Source: Xanthomonas arboricola pv. juglandis (GTDB taxonomy: Bacteria; Pseudomonadota; Gammaproteobacteria; Xanthomonadales; Xanthomonadaceae). From it: 64,000 bases of DNA. Positions 43,827-53,084 of the stretch are shown here, piece after piece. The DNA lies in contig NZ_JZEF01000002.1 in assembly GCF_001013475.1 (NCBI RefSeq), positions 1,033,655 to 1,097,654 on the forward strand, given 5' to 3'. A program made the position numbers and the translations under genes. The number at the start of each line of letters is the position of its first letter. Position 1 is the first letter of the stretch. The notes under the pieces are model-generated. The model worked only from the letters and a program-made list of their open reading frames with translations, searched no databases and was not told where the DNA came from.

Positions 43827-44642
43827 TCACTTGGCCAGCGTGGCGCGTTCGCGCGCAATCAGGTGATCGGCGATGCGCAGCATGTCCGGGAAGCTCTGGC
43901 CCTTGACCAGGTACTTGCCGTTGACGATCAGCGACGGGGTGCCGGTGAGCTTGCTGCGGGTGGCGAACTGCTTGGCGCGGTTGGTCTTGGCCGACACGCC
44001 GAAGCTGCTCATGGTGTCGATGAAGGTCTTCTGGTCCACGCCGTACTTGGCGTAGAACGCGGCGATGTCCTGCACCGAATCCTTGCCGCGCTCGCCCTTG
44101 AGGGTCTGCTCGGTGTGGATGGCCTTGTACAGCGCTTCGTGGGTCTTTTCCTGCACGCCCAGGGTTTCGGCGGCGTAGAACGCACGGCCGTAGTCGTCCC
44201 ACGGGCCGCCGAACATCGCCGGCACGTAGACGAAGTGCACGTCCGACGGCAGGCCGGCCTTCCACGGCCCGATCAGCGGCTGGAACGCGTTGCAGGCGGG
44301 GCAGACATAGCCGAAGACCTCGGCCACTTCGATCTTGCCGGCGGCCTGCTGGTACGGCTGGCCGCCTTCGATATCCAGGTAGTCGGTGCCGGCGACCGGC
44401 TCGGGGCCGTTCGGCGCGCGCGGTGCGGCGCTGGGGGCGGCGGCCGGCGGGGTGCTGGCGCTCTCGCCAACTGCAGGCGGTGCGGCGGGGTCGGCGGCCG
44501 GCGTGGCAGCGGCCGGAGCAGGTGCCGTTTCGGCAGCCGGCGTGGTGGCGGCAGGTGCGGTGTCGGACGAGCCGTCCTGGGCCTTGCAGGCGACCAGGAT
44601 CGGCAGCAGCGCCATCAGCGTCAGGGCGAAGCGGGTCTTCAT
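43827..44642 (-). CDS. dsbA: DsbA-like thiol:disulfide lipoprotein, Ala/Pro linker
   Basis: This 271-residue protein has a lipobox (LLPILVAC), a long Ala/Pro/Thr-rich linker of about 60 residues and a DsbA thioredoxin fold with the redox site CPAC (FGYVCPACNAFQPL) and the cis-Pro region LTGTPSLIVNG. It is predicted to introduce disulfides in periplasmic proteins while tethered to a membrane by the flexible linker. It is a paralogue of the next gene, 91 bases away. Which of the two is the main DsbA cannot be told. Confidence 0.88.
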   Translation of the reverse strand: MKTRFALTLMALLPILVACKAQDGSSDTAPAATTPAAETAPAPAAATPAADPAAPPAVGESASTPPAAAPSAAPRAPNGPEPVAGTDYLDIEGGQPYQQAAGKIEVAEVFGYVCPACNAFQPLIGPWKAGLPSDVHFVYVPAMFGGPWDDYGRAFYAAETLGVQEKTHEALYKAIHTEQTLKGERGKDSVQDIAAFYAKYGVDQKTFIDTMSSFGVSAKTNRAKQFATRSKLTGTPSLIVNGKYLVKGQSFPDMLRIADHLIARERATLAK

Positions 44643-44733
44643 CGGATTGGATCTCCAGCGTGGGGCGAGGAAAGGGCCGGACGGCCGCGGGGCGCATGAT
44701 GCCACGGGCGGCCGTCGGTGGCGGTTACGCGGT

Positions 44734-45384
44734 TCAGCGCTTGGCAGGCGCAGCGTGTTCGCGGGCGATCAGGTAGTCGGCCACGCGCAGCATGTCCGGG
44801 TAGTTGCGCGCGCCGATCAGGTAGCGCCCGTTGACGATGATCGCCGGGGTGCCGGGCAGCTTGCTGCGCTTGGCGAACTCGCGCGCGGCATCGAGCCTGG
44901 CGTCGACCGCCTGGCTCTTGTAGGTCTCGATGAAGCGCTGCTGCGGCACGCCGTAGCCGGCGTAGAAGGCGGCCAGTTCCTCCGGGGCGACGTTCTGGGT
45001 CGGCACGGTCTGCTTTTCGTGGATCGCCTCGAACATGGCGCGATGGCTGCGCTTGGCCACGCCCAGGGTGTCGGCGGCGAAGTAGGCACGCGCGAAGGCA
45101 TCCCAGAACCCGCCGAATGCCGCCGGCACCGGGGTGAAGCGCACATACGAAGGCTGCTTGGCCACCCAGGCCTCCAGGGTTGGCTCGAAGTGCGCGCAGT
45201 GCGGGCAGGTGTAGCCGAACACCTCGACCACTTCCACCTTGCCGGCCAGCGGCGCGTACGGCTGGCCGCCGTCGATGACGATGTAGTCGTCGCCTTCGAC
45301 CGGCGGGGCGTTCTTGTCGGCGGCACAGGCCGCCAGCGGCATCAACAGCAACAACAGCAGGGACAGGCGGGAAAACAGATTCAT
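44734..45384 (-). CDS. dsbA: DsbA-family thiol:disulfide interchange protein
   Basis: This 216-residue protein has a signal peptide with a possible lipobox (LLLLMPLAAC) and a DsbA fold with the classic active site CPHC (FGYTCPHCAHFEP) and cis-Pro in LPGTPAIIVNGRYL. The length is that of ordinary DsbA and it lacks the long linker of its paralogue downstream. It lies between that paralogue and the cytochrome c4 gene, an arrangement also seen in other gammaproteobacteria, where cytochrome c4, dsbA and engB cluster. Confidence 0.9.
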   Translation of the reverse strand: MNLFSRLSLLLLLLMPLAACAADKNAPPVEGDDYIVIDGGQPYAPLAGKVEVVEVFGYTCPHCAHFEPTLEAWVAKQPSYVRFTPVPAAFGGFWDAFARAYFAADTLGVAKRSHRAMFEAIHEKQTVPTQNVAPEELAAFYAGYGVPQQRFIETYKSQAVDARLDAAREFAKRSKLPGTPAIIVNGRYLIGARNYPDMLRVADYLIAREHAAPAKR

Positions 45385-45482
45385 GCAGGCTCCGTGGGGG
45401 TGGGAAGGGGGAGGGCGGGAAACGACGACGCCGGTCGCGGGGACCGGCGTCGTGACACGCTGTGGCGGTTGCGGCGGTCAGC

Positions 45483-46280
45483 TCATGAGCGTGCGGGCGT
45501 TGCTGCGGGCAGTTGCGCGGCGGCGGCATCGTCGGCGCGGTCGTGCAGACCCTGCAGATAGCTGGCCAGCGCCTGGATCTCCTGCTCGGTCAGCGGGTGC
45601 GCCACCTGCGCCATGATATTGAACAGCGCCGGGTTGCGCTCCTGGGTGGTGCCGGCCTGGTATTCCTTCAGGCGCCGCGCCACGTACTCGGCATGCTGGC
45701 CGCCCAGGCGCGGATACGCCGGGCCGGGATTGCCGCTGCCGGACGGGCCATGGCAGGCCATGCAGGCCGGCACGCCGCGCGCGACATCGCCGCTGCGGTA
45801 GAGCTTCTCGCCGACTTGGTAGAACTTCAGGCCCTGGTACGGCCCCTCGTTGACCACCGCATCGTCGGCCACCCCGGCAGCGGCTTTCTGCGTGGCGAAG
45901 TAGGCGCCCAGGTCGCGCATGTCCTGCGCGGTGAGGTCCTTGACGAACGGCACCATCACCGCCGACATGCCGGTATTGCGCTCGCCGCTGGCGATCAGGG
46001 CCACCTGGTGCGCCACGTAGCGCTCGGTCTGGCCGGCGATGCGCGGGTACATGGCCACCGCCGGATTGCCGTCCGGGCCATGGCAGGCCGCGCAGGCGGC
46101 GGCCTTGGTCTGGCCGGCCTTGGCATCGCCCCAGGTGGTCTTGGACAGGTCCACCTCCAGCGGGGCAATGCGCACCGGCGGCGGATCGGGGATCGGCGTG
46201 ACCGCCGACTGCGCAAACGCCACGGCGGCGATGACCGGCACGGCGAGGGCGGCGAGGACTAGCACACGAGCATGGCGCAT
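45483..46280 (-). CDS. Dihaem cytochrome c4
   Basis: This 265-residue periplasmic electron carrier has two haem-binding motifs, CAACH (within AAACAACHGPDGNP) and CMACH (within VPACMACHGPSG). Each is followed by a later Met ligand region (MSAVMVPF, and the segment NIMAQVAHPL). The signal peptide is ALAVPVIAAVAFAQ. The protein is two tandem cytochrome c domains of similar sequence. A prolonged N-terminal stretch (TPIPDPPPVRIAPLEVDLSK) precedes the first domain. It is divergent from engB. Confidence 0.92.
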   Translation of the reverse strand: MRHARVLVLAALAVPVIAAVAFAQSAVTPIPDPPPVRIAPLEVDLSKTTWGDAKAGQTKAAACAACHGPDGNPAVAMYPRIAGQTERYVAHQVALIASGERNTGMSAVMVPFVKDLTAQDMRDLGAYFATQKAAAGVADDAVVNEGPYQGLKFYQVGEKLYRSGDVARGVPACMACHGPSGSGNPGPAYPRLGGQHAEYVARRLKEYQAGTTQERNPALFNIMAQVAHPLTEQEIQALASYLQGLHDRADDAAAAQLPAATPARS

Positions 46281-46424
46281 CAGCTAAAGCTCCGTATGGA
46301 CCCGGCCCGCGCGCGTTGGGTGCTGGCTGTGGCAGGCGTGCTTCGATTATCGACACGCCTTTGCGCCAGGGTCAACGAACAGTGCAGCAAAACCGTCGGG
46401 CCCCGAACGTGCGATCCTAGGGAG

Positions 46425-47048
46425 ATGTCGCTCCTTATCGAACAAGCCCGCTACCACCTGTCCGCCCACAACGCCCGGCAATTGCCCGACGATGGCGGCT
46501 ACGAGGTCGCCTTCGCCGGCCGCTCCAACGCCGGAAAATCCAGCGCGCTCAACGCGCTGACCCGCCAGAACGCACTGGCCCGGGTGTCCAAGACCCCCGG
46601 CCGCACCCAGCAGCTGGTGTTCTTCCAGATCCAGCCCGAGCGCTATCTGGTGGATCTGCCCGGTTACGGCTACGCCAAGGTGCCGCAGGACCTGCAGGCG
46701 CATTGGCAGGCCTTCATCGACCGCTATTTCCGCACCCGCGAAGCCTTGCGCGGGCTGGTGGTGGTGATGGACATCCGCCATCCGCTCAAGGATTACGACC
46801 TGCAGATGCTCGGCTATGCGGCCGAGCGTGGCCTGCCCGCGCATGGTTTGCTGACCAAGGCCGACAAGCTCGGCCGTGGCCAGCAGATGCAGACCCTGCA
46901 GAAGGTCAAGAAGGAAGTGACCTCGCGCTTCGGCGACAGCGTGACCGTGCAGACCTACTCCGGCGAGTCGCGCCAGGGCGTGGACGAGTTGCGCGGCATC
47001 GTCGGCGGCTGGCTGGGCCTGGACGTCGCGGCGCCTGCCGCGGAGTGA
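46425..47048 (+). CDS. engB: EngB (YsxC/YihA), ribosome-assembly GTPase
   Basis: This 207-residue GTPase is needed for large ribosomal subunit assembly. G1 is GRSNAGKSS, G3 is DLPGYGYAK, G4 is TKAD, and the switch region KTPGRTQQLVFF is typical of EngB. ATG 46425 is chosen for the GGGAG site 5 bases upstream and for normal length; the frame is open to 46272. A rho-independent terminator follows. Confidence 0.94.
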   Translation: MSLLIEQARYHLSAHNARQLPDDGGYEVAFAGRSNAGKSSALNALTRQNALARVSKTPGRTQQLVFFQIQPERYLVDLPGYGYAKVPQDLQAHWQAFIDRYFRTREALRGLVVVMDIRHPLKDYDLQMLGYAAERGLPAHGLLTKADKLGRGQQMQTLQKVKKEVTSRFGDSVTVQTYSGESRQGVDELRGIVGGWLGLDVAAPAAE

Positions 47049-47094
47049 GCCGAGGCGGGCCTGCGCATGACGCCTGGCCCTTCAGACCATCAGG

Positions 47095-47121
47095 ACGGCC
47101 AGCCAGGGCTCGCCGTTTTTT
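47095..47121 (+). terminator. Rho-independent terminator after engB
   Basis: ACGGC-c-AGCC-ag-GGCT-c-GCCGT forms a 9-bp stem with one C/C mismatch, followed by six T residues at 47116-47121. It lies 46 bases after the engB stop and touches the convergent gene's stop. Confidence 0.75.
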
Positions 47122-48113
47122 CATTGCGGCACGGCGCCGAATTCGGTCGGCACCCAGGCGAACGCCTTGCCCTCGCGGCGCACATGACCCAGGCCCGGGA
47201 ACGGCAGATGCGCGCCGGCCACCCACCAGCGGCCGTCGGCGGCCTGCGCCAGCAGACGACGCCGTGAGGCGATCGCCTTGCTGCGGTCGCTGTCGGCCTC
47301 GAACGAGGCGTCCGGCCGGGCAAACTGCACGGCGTGGTAGTGCAGCACATCGCCCCATACCAGCACGGTGTTGCCGGTGCCACCGTCGAAGCGATAGGAG
47401 ACGTGGCCGGGCGTGTGGCCCTGGCTGTCCAGCGCGGTGATGCCGGCCGGCAATGCGCTGATGCCGGGCTGGAAGCGGCGCAGCCGACCCTGGGCCTGAT
47501 ACGGCGCCACCGCTGCGCGTGCCAGCGGGAAGGCGAACTGCAGCGTCGGCGCGGCACCGGCCTCCGAGGCACCGGCCTCCGAGGCCGGATCCAGCCAGTA
47601 CGCGGCATCGGCCTCGGACAGCCACACCGTGGCGTTGGGAAAGGCCGGCGTGCCCTGCGCATCGAGCAGGCCGCACAGGTGGTCCGGATGCGCGTGGGTG
47701 AGCAGCACATCGTCGACCTGGGCGGGGTCGTAACCGGCCGCGCGCAGGTTGCTCAGCACCTGACCGAGGCCGGGCCCCAGGCACTGCGCGGTGCCGGTAT
47801 CGACCAGGCTGAGGTGGCTGCCGTCCTGGATCAGATAGGCGTTGACTGCCGTCTGCAGCCCCTTGCCGTCTTCAGGCACGTAGCCCTGCGCGAGCAGGCG
47901 GTCGCGCTCTGCCGGGGCCACGTTGGACAGCTGTTGCCGCGTCAACGCCACGCTGCCGTCGAACAAGGCGGTGACGCGCAGCGTGCCGATGCGCTGCAGG
48001 TAGAAGCCGGGGACCTGTGCGTGGGTGGATGCGGGCGCAGCGGCGTGCGCCAGCGTGGCGCTTGCGGCGAGCAACAGCGACGCAAGCGAACGCAGGGCGG
48101 AAAAAACAGACAT
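47121..48113 (-). CDS. Metallo-beta-lactamase-fold hydrolase, exported
   Basis: This 330-residue protein has a signal peptide (SLASLLLAASATLAHAA) and an MBL fold with the zinc-binding HxHxDH motif (LLTHAHPDHLCGLL), further ligands in DSQGHTPGHVSYRF and VAGAHLPFPGLGHV. Its closest recognisable group is the lactonase-like MBL proteins; the substrate is unknown. A small in-frame duplication (GASEAGASEAGA, near 47550-47585) lies in a surface loop. The AraC gene upstream on the same strand may control it. Confidence 0.85.
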   Translation of the reverse strand: MSVFSALRSLASLLLAASATLAHAAAPASTHAQVPGFYLQRIGTLRVTALFDGSVALTRQQLSNVAPAERDRLLAQGYVPEDGKGLQTAVNAYLIQDGSHLSLVDTGTAQCLGPGLGQVLSNLRAAGYDPAQVDDVLLTHAHPDHLCGLLDAQGTPAFPNATVWLSEADAAYWLDPASEAGASEAGAAPTLQFAFPLARAAVAPYQAQGRLRRFQPGISALPAGITALDSQGHTPGHVSYRFDGGTGNTVLVWGDVLHYHAVQFARPDASFEADSDRSKAIASRRRLLAQAADGRWWVAGAHLPFPGLGHVRREGKAFAWVPTEFGAVPQ

Positions 48114-48217
48114 GGGCAACTCCAGGACAGGCGGCAACCGCCGCGGTGTCGCCATGCTGGCCGCGGCGACCTGCGCGATTCGCTCATTGCGCTGCGCGAA
48201 GCGCTCGCGTCGGCGAT

Positions 48218-49054
48218 CTAGCGGCTATTGCCGATGCTGGCCGGATCCAGCCCGTAGCGCTGCTGGAAGCGCTGACTGAAGCTGCGGGTAGAGCGATAGC
48301 CGGCCCGCGCGGCCACGGTCTTGAGCGGCCAGCGCGTGCTGTAGAGCAAGGCCATGGCGTGCGCCAGCCGCGCGTCGGTGATCAATTCGCGCAGCGAGCG
48401 GTGTTCGGCAGCCAGATGCCGGCGCAAGGTGGCGCCGCTGATGCCCAGGCTGTCTTCGATATCGCGCGAGCGCCACGCCCGCTGCGGTTGCGCGGTGATC
48501 AGCGTACGCACCTGCTCGGCAACGCTTGGCGCCGGCGGCAGCAACAGGCCGCCGTGGCCGCGGCGGCAGAGGGTGACGACCAGTGCGGCCAGCGCCAGGC
48601 GTGCTTCGGTATACAGGCCGTGCTGCAGCGCCTCGCGCCATTGCCGCAGCGTCAGCGCGAAATCGATCGCCGGCAGCTGCGCGATGTCGGCGCCGGCCTG
48701 GGGTAGCGGCTCGTTCCACAACGCACGCGCAGCGGCCAGCGCCTCTTCGCAGAGCGGGATCACCACGCTCAGGTAGAGCCCGGTCTGCGGGTCGGGCGTG
48801 TTGATTACATCGATGCGGCAACGGCGCGTCACCAGGAACAGGTCGCCCGGCACGAACTGCAGCGATTGGGTCGCGCTGCGCACCTGCTTGCGGCCCTGCA
48901 GCACCATCGCGAACTGCGCCTGGGTCAGATCCACCGAGCGCGCCCCGTGTTCGCGCCGCGCACTCACGCAGGCAAACCCTTCGGCGCGCTCGCAATGCAG
49001 CAGGCTGGCCATCTGCGCGAGCAGGGCGTCGGTGGGTGTGGGCGCAACGGTCAT
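48218..49054 (-). CDS. AraC-family transcriptional regulator
   Basis: This 278-residue protein has an N-terminal cupin-like AraC_N domain (LTQAQFAMVLQGRKQVRSAT, FVPGDLFLVTRRC) and a C-terminal AraC DNA-binding domain (RSRDIEDSLGISGATLRRHL, TVAARAGYRSTRSFSQRFQQ). It lies 104 bases upstream of the exported MBL-fold hydrolase in the same direction and is its most likely regulator. Effector unknown. Confidence 0.87.
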   Translation of the reverse strand: MTVAPTPTDALLAQMASLLHCERAEGFACVSARREHGARSVDLTQAQFAMVLQGRKQVRSATQSLQFVPGDLFLVTRRCRIDVINTPDPQTGLYLSVVIPLCEEALAAARALWNEPLPQAGADIAQLPAIDFALTLRQWREALQHGLYTEARLALAALVVTLCRRGHGGLLLPPAPSVAEQVRTLITAQPQRAWRSRDIEDSLGISGATLRRHLAAEHRSLRELITDARLAHAMALLYSTRWPLKTVAARAGYRSTRSFSQRFQQRYGLDPASIGNSR

Positions 49055-49344
49055 GGCCGGGCGATGCTACAGGATCGCGGCTGCGCGGCTGAGGACGATC
49101 AAACGCCGTGCATCCGCGCGTGCGGGAATTAGCGGGGGCCAGTTTCAGCCTGGACGGTTGCAGCCTGCGGTGCCCTCCGTCACGCCCGGCCTCGGCTGCC
49201 ACGGCTACGCCGTGCGCATGGATGGAAATCTCAGACCCGGCCGATGGCAGCAATTCTTTCCATGCCCTGCGGTTATAGTGCGGGCCTTGCGGTGGCTGGG
49301 GAGGACCCCCACATCGTTCCCTAAATTTTCCTGCGAGCCTGCCC

Positions 49345-50709
49345 TTGTCGAGTCCCAGCCACGTTGCCGAAACGCCGATCACCGAACGCGCGGAGCTGGT
49401 CCAGGTGCTGGCCTCCGGCGAGAAGCCCAGCGCTGACTGGCGGATCGGCACCGAGCACGAAAAGTTCGGCTTCCAGCTCGACGACCTGCGCGCGCCCACG
49501 TTCGAAGGCGAGCGCGGCATCCAGGCGCTGCTGACCGGGTTGACCCGCTTCGGCTGGGAGCCGGTGCAGGAAAACGGCCACACCATCGCGCTGCTGCGCG
49601 ACGGCGCCTCGGTGACGCTGGAGCCGGCCGGCCAGCTGGAACTGTCGGGTGCGGCAGTGGAAACCCTGCATCACACCTGCGTGGAAACCGGCACCCATCT
49701 GGACGAAGTGGCGCAGGTGGCCGGCGAGTTGCAGCTGGGGTTCCTGGGCATGGGCTTCCAGCCCAAGTGGCGCCGCGATGAAATGCCGTGGATGCCCAAG
49801 GGCCGCTACCAGATCATGAAGAACTACATGCCCAAGGTCGGCTCGCTCGGCCTGGACATGATGACCCGCACCTGCACGGTGCAGGTCAACCTGGATTACG
49901 CCACCGAAGCGGACATGGTGAAGAAGTTCCGCGTGTCGCTGGCGTTGCAGCCGATCGCCACCGCGTTGTTCGCCGATTCGCCGTTCACCGAAGGCAAGCC
50001 GAACGGCTACCTCAGCTACCGCTCGCACATCTGGACCGACACCGACGCCGACCGCACCGGCATGCTGGACTTCGTGTTCGAGGACGGCTTCGGCTACGAG
50101 CGCTATGTCGATTACCTGCTCGATGTGCCGATGTATTTCTCCTACCGCGACGGCGTCTATGTCGATGCCAGCGGGCAGAGCTTCCGCGATTTCATGCAAG
50201 GCAAGTTGCCGGCATTGCCGGGCGCGTTGCCGACGCTGCGCGACTGGTCGGACCACATGACCACCGCGTTCCCGGAAGTGCGCCTCAAGAAGTACCTGGA
50301 AATGCGCGGCGCCGACGCCGGCCCGTGGGACCGCCTGTGTGCGCTGTCGGCGTTTTGGGTCGGGCTGCTGTACGACGACACCGCGCTGGATGCGGCCTGG
50401 GATCTGGTCAAGGATTTCAGCACCGCCGAGCGCCACGCGCTGCGCGACGGCGTGCCCAAGCATGCGCTCGGCCTGCCGTTCCGCAATGGCACGGTGCGCG
50501 ATTTGGCGGTGGAAGCGGTCAAGATCGCCCGCGAGGGCCTGCGTCGGCGTGCGCGCCTGAATGCCGATGGTCAGGACGAAACCGGCTTTGTGGATGTGAT
50601 CGCCGAGATCGCCGAGAGCGGTGTTACCGCCGCCGAGCGCAAGCTGGCGCTGTATCACGGCGCATGGAAGGGCGACATCGATCGCGTGTTCCGCGAGTTT
50701 GCGTACTGA
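49345..50709 (+). CDS. gshA: GshA, glutamate-cysteine ligase (plant/alphaproteobacterial type)
   Basis: This 454-residue enzyme catalyses the first step of glutathione synthesis. It matches the plant-type (GCS2) family: IGTEHEKFGFQLDDLRAPTF, LEPAGQLELSG, GMGFQPKWRRDEMPWMPKGR and MKNYMPKVGSLGLDMMTRTC. The start is a TTG at 49345, since no in-frame ATG occurs before the conserved region. A hydrophilic leader (MSSPSHVAETPITERAELV) precedes the catalytic domain. Glutathione made here feeds the formaldehyde pathway at 59338-62319. Confidence 0.94.
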   Translation: MSSPSHVAETPITERAELVQVLASGEKPSADWRIGTEHEKFGFQLDDLRAPTFEGERGIQALLTGLTRFGWEPVQENGHTIALLRDGASVTLEPAGQLELSGAAVETLHHTCVETGTHLDEVAQVAGELQLGFLGMGFQPKWRRDEMPWMPKGRYQIMKNYMPKVGSLGLDMMTRTCTVQVNLDYATEADMVKKFRVSLALQPIATALFADSPFTEGKPNGYLSYRSHIWTDTDADRTGMLDFVFEDGFGYERYVDYLLDVPMYFSYRDGVYVDASGQSFRDFMQGKLPALPGALPTLRDWSDHMTTAFPEVRLKKYLEMRGADAGPWDRLCALSAFWVGLLYDDTALDAAWDLVKDFSTAERHALRDGVPKHALGLPFRNGTVRDLAVEAVKIAREGLRRRARLNADGQDETGFVDVIAEIAESGVTAAERKLALYHGAWKGDIDRVFREFAY

Positions 50710-50844
50710 GCGCTTGCTGATCGCAGCAGTGGTCGCGCGCGGCTGATCGATCGCGCGGATCGTTACCTGCAGGCGTGAACTCTCGGGTGCGCGCCGGCCG
50801 GCATCGCCGAGCTCGCGGGCGAGAGAACGCGCCCTAGCCCAGCC

Positions 50845-52368
50845 CTAGCGCCGCTCCGGCATGCACGGCAGGCGCACCGTCACCCGCAGGCCGCCACCTG
50901 TTGCACGGTTGTCCAGGCGCAGGTCGCCGCCATGCGCCAGCACGATGCTGTGCGCCACCGACAAGCCCAGCCCGATGCCGCCGGTGTCGCGATTGCGCGA
51001 GGACTCGCCACGCACGAACGGCAGCAGCAGCTGTTCGCGCTGGGTCGGGTCGATGCCGGGGCCGTCGTCGTCGATCCATAGCACACCGTCTTCGCCATCG
51101 CGCTGCAGTTGCAGGCGCGCGCGCTTGCCGTATTTCAGCGCGTTCTCCAGCAGGTTCATCACTGCGCGCCGCAAGGCCAGCGGGTCGCCATCCAGGGTGA
51201 TCGCCGGGCCGGGCAGCAGTTCGGCATCGGCGCCGATGTCGGTGGCGTTGTCGACCACGCTTTCCACCAGCAGGCGCAGATCCAGCGGCGCGCGTTTGCC
51301 GCGGTGGCGATCGTTCTGGATGAAATCCAGCGCGGCGGAAATCATCGCCTTCATCTCGTCGATGTCGGCCAGCGCCTTGTCGCGCAACGGCGGCTGCAGG
51401 CCGTCCAGGCGGAACGACAGGCGCGCCAGCGGTGTGCGCAGGTCGTGCGCGATCGCCGCCACCATGTGGGTGCGTTCGTTGATCAGGCGGTTCAGGCGTG
51501 CCTGCATCGCATTGAACGAATCGGCCGCGCGCACGATCTCCGGCGGGCCGCTGCGTTGCAGTGCCGCAGCATCCGGGTTGCGGCCCAGCCGGTCGGCGGC
51601 TTCGGCAAAGCGCTTGATCGGCGCCGACAGCGCGCGCGAGAACCACCACGCCAGCGGCACGTTGGCCAGCAGGCCAGCCAGGAACAGCAGCACCACATGG
51701 GTCTTGAACTCGGCCGACAGCCGCCGCGGTGGCGATTCGACCGTGCGCCAGCGGCCATCGGGCTGTTGCAGCGCGGCGGTGAAGCCGTCCAGCAAGGGCA
51801 CGCCTGGGGTCAGGCGCTCGCTTTCCCAGGCGCCGGGGGTATCGTCCGGACGCAGCCCATTGCCGAACGGCGGGGCGCCGGGGTGGCGATCGCGCGGCCA
51901 GTCGCCTGGCGCCGGCGGCGAACGCTGCAAGGCATCACGGCGATTGCCGGTGGGACCGGCATCGCCATCATCGGCCCCGAATGCCTGCGGTTGGCTGGGC
52001 ATGCGCGGCGGTGGAGACATGCCGATGCGCGGGCCCTGGCGATCGTCGGCGCTGCGGTAGAAGCGCACCCGCTGCTCGGGGACATCCAGCCAATGGGCCA
52101 GCAGCATTTCGGCGAACCCGTCGCGCACCTGGCCTGCCGGCGGCAGCGGGGCCTGGGCCGATTCGTGCACCGTCAGGGTCTGGGTGCCGGCCGGCATGCG
52201 CGTGGACAGCAGCGCCACCACTTCCGGCGGATGCACCGGCGGCTCGTAGACCGGGGTGCGCATCACCAGCAGGGCGATGCCGACCGCCTGGGCGGTGAGC
52301 AGTGCCACCGCCAGCAGCACGAAGGTACGGGCAAAGATCGACAGCCCGCGACGTGCCGGTTTACTCAC
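50845..52368 (-). CDS. Sensor histidine kinase of an OmpR-type two-component system
   Basis: This 507-residue inner-membrane kinase has an N-terminal helix (TFVLLAVALLTAQAVGIALL) and a long periplasmic domain with an unusual Pro/Gly/Asp-rich middle (MSPPPRMPSQP, RHPGAPPFGNG). A second helix (VVLLFLAGLLANVPLAWWF), a HAMP domain, the phospho-His box AAIAHDLRTPLARLSFRLDG, and N, G1 and G2 boxes (MNLLENALKYG, WIDDDGPGID, GGIGLGLSVAHSIV) follow. The GTG start overlaps the response-regulator stop (GTGA). The signal is unknown. Confidence 0.88.
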   Translation of the reverse strand: MSKPARRGLSIFARTFVLLAVALLTAQAVGIALLVMRTPVYEPPVHPPEVVALLSTRMPAGTQTLTVHESAQAPLPPAGQVRDGFAEMLLAHWLDVPEQRVRFYRSADDRQGPRIGMSPPPRMPSQPQAFGADDGDAGPTGNRRDALQRSPPAPGDWPRDRHPGAPPFGNGLRPDDTPGAWESERLTPGVPLLDGFTAALQQPDGRWRTVESPPRRLSAEFKTHVVLLFLAGLLANVPLAWWFSRALSAPIKRFAEAADRLGRNPDAAALQRSGPPEIVRAADSFNAMQARLNRLINERTHMVAAIAHDLRTPLARLSFRLDGLQPPLRDKALADIDEMKAMISAALDFIQNDRHRGKRAPLDLRLLVESVVDNATDIGADAELLPGPAITLDGDPLALRRAVMNLLENALKYGKRARLQLQRDGEDGVLWIDDDGPGIDPTQREQLLLPFVRGESSRNRDTGGIGLGLSVAHSIVLAHGGDLRLDNRATGGGLRVTVRLPCMPERR

Positions 52369-53084
52369 AGACGCGAAACGCCCGGCAGCAGCATGTAGCC
52401 CTCGTTGCGCACGGTGCGGATCAACTCGGTATGCACGCGCTCGTTGATCTTGCGGCGCAGGCGGCTGATCTGGCTGTCGATGGCGCGGTCGTAGACGTCG
52501 GTGTCGCGGCCACGGGCGTAGTCCAGCAACTGGTCGCGGCTGAGCACCCGCTGCGGATGCTCGACGAAGGTGCGCAGCAGCGCGAACTCGCCGTCGGACA
52601 GGTTGATGAAGATGCCGGTGGGGTCGCGCAGGTCGCGCCGCACCACGTCCAGCCGCCAGCCGGCGAACTCGTAGACATTGCCACGGTGGTCGGCCTGCTC
52701 GCTGCTGGCCTGGCTGCGGCGCAGCAGGGCGCGTACCCGCGCCAGCAGTTCGCGCGGATTGCAGGGTTTGGCCAGGTAATCGTCGGCGCCCACTTCCAGG
52801 CCGATGATGCGGTCGGTGTCGTTGCCCAGCGCGCTGAGCATGATGACCGCAGGTGAACCGCGCTCGCTGGCCAGCGCCCGCGCCGCGCTCAGGCCGTCTT
52901 CTCCAGGCATCATCACGTCGAGTACGATGAGGTCCGGGCGGCGCTGGGCGATGCTCTTGCGCATCTCCGCCACGTTTTCGGCAACGTCCACCTGGTAGCC
53001 GTGGGCGCTGAGGAACTCGCCGATCAGCTTGCGCAGGTCCGGGTCGTCGTCGACCACAAGAACGCAGGGTTGTTGCATGTCCAT
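52365..53084 (-). CDS. OmpR-family response regulator
   Basis: This 239-residue regulator has a receiver domain (VLVVDDDPDLRKLIGEFLSA) with the phosphorylatable Asp in LIVLDVMMPGEDGL and a conserved Lys in DDYLAKP. A C-terminal winged helix (LSDGEFALLRTFVEHPQRVL, DRAIDSQISRLRRKI) follows. ATGs at 53093, 53084 and 53078 are all close; none has a strong ribosome site. The gene is divergent from the glycosyltransferase at 53309 and is translationally coupled to its kinase. Confidence 0.9.
   Translation of the reverse strand: MDMQQPCVLVVDDDPDLRKLIGEFLSAHGYQVDVAENVAEMRKSIAQRRPDLIVLDVMMPGEDGLSAARALASERGSPAVIMLSALGNDTDRIIGLEVGADDYLAKPCNPRELLARVRALLRRSQASSEQADHRGNVYEFAGWRLDVVRRDLRDPTGIFINLSDGEFALLRTFVEHPQRVLSRDQLLDYARGRDTDVYDRAIDSQISRLRRKINERVHTELIRTVRNEGYMLLPGVSRL

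Noticed and set aside
43807-43858. N-terminal extension of the EEP-family gene into the dsbA-like gene
   Set aside because: The extra 17 residues are not typical of the family and would overlap the upstream stop by 32 bases; GTG 43807 fits better.
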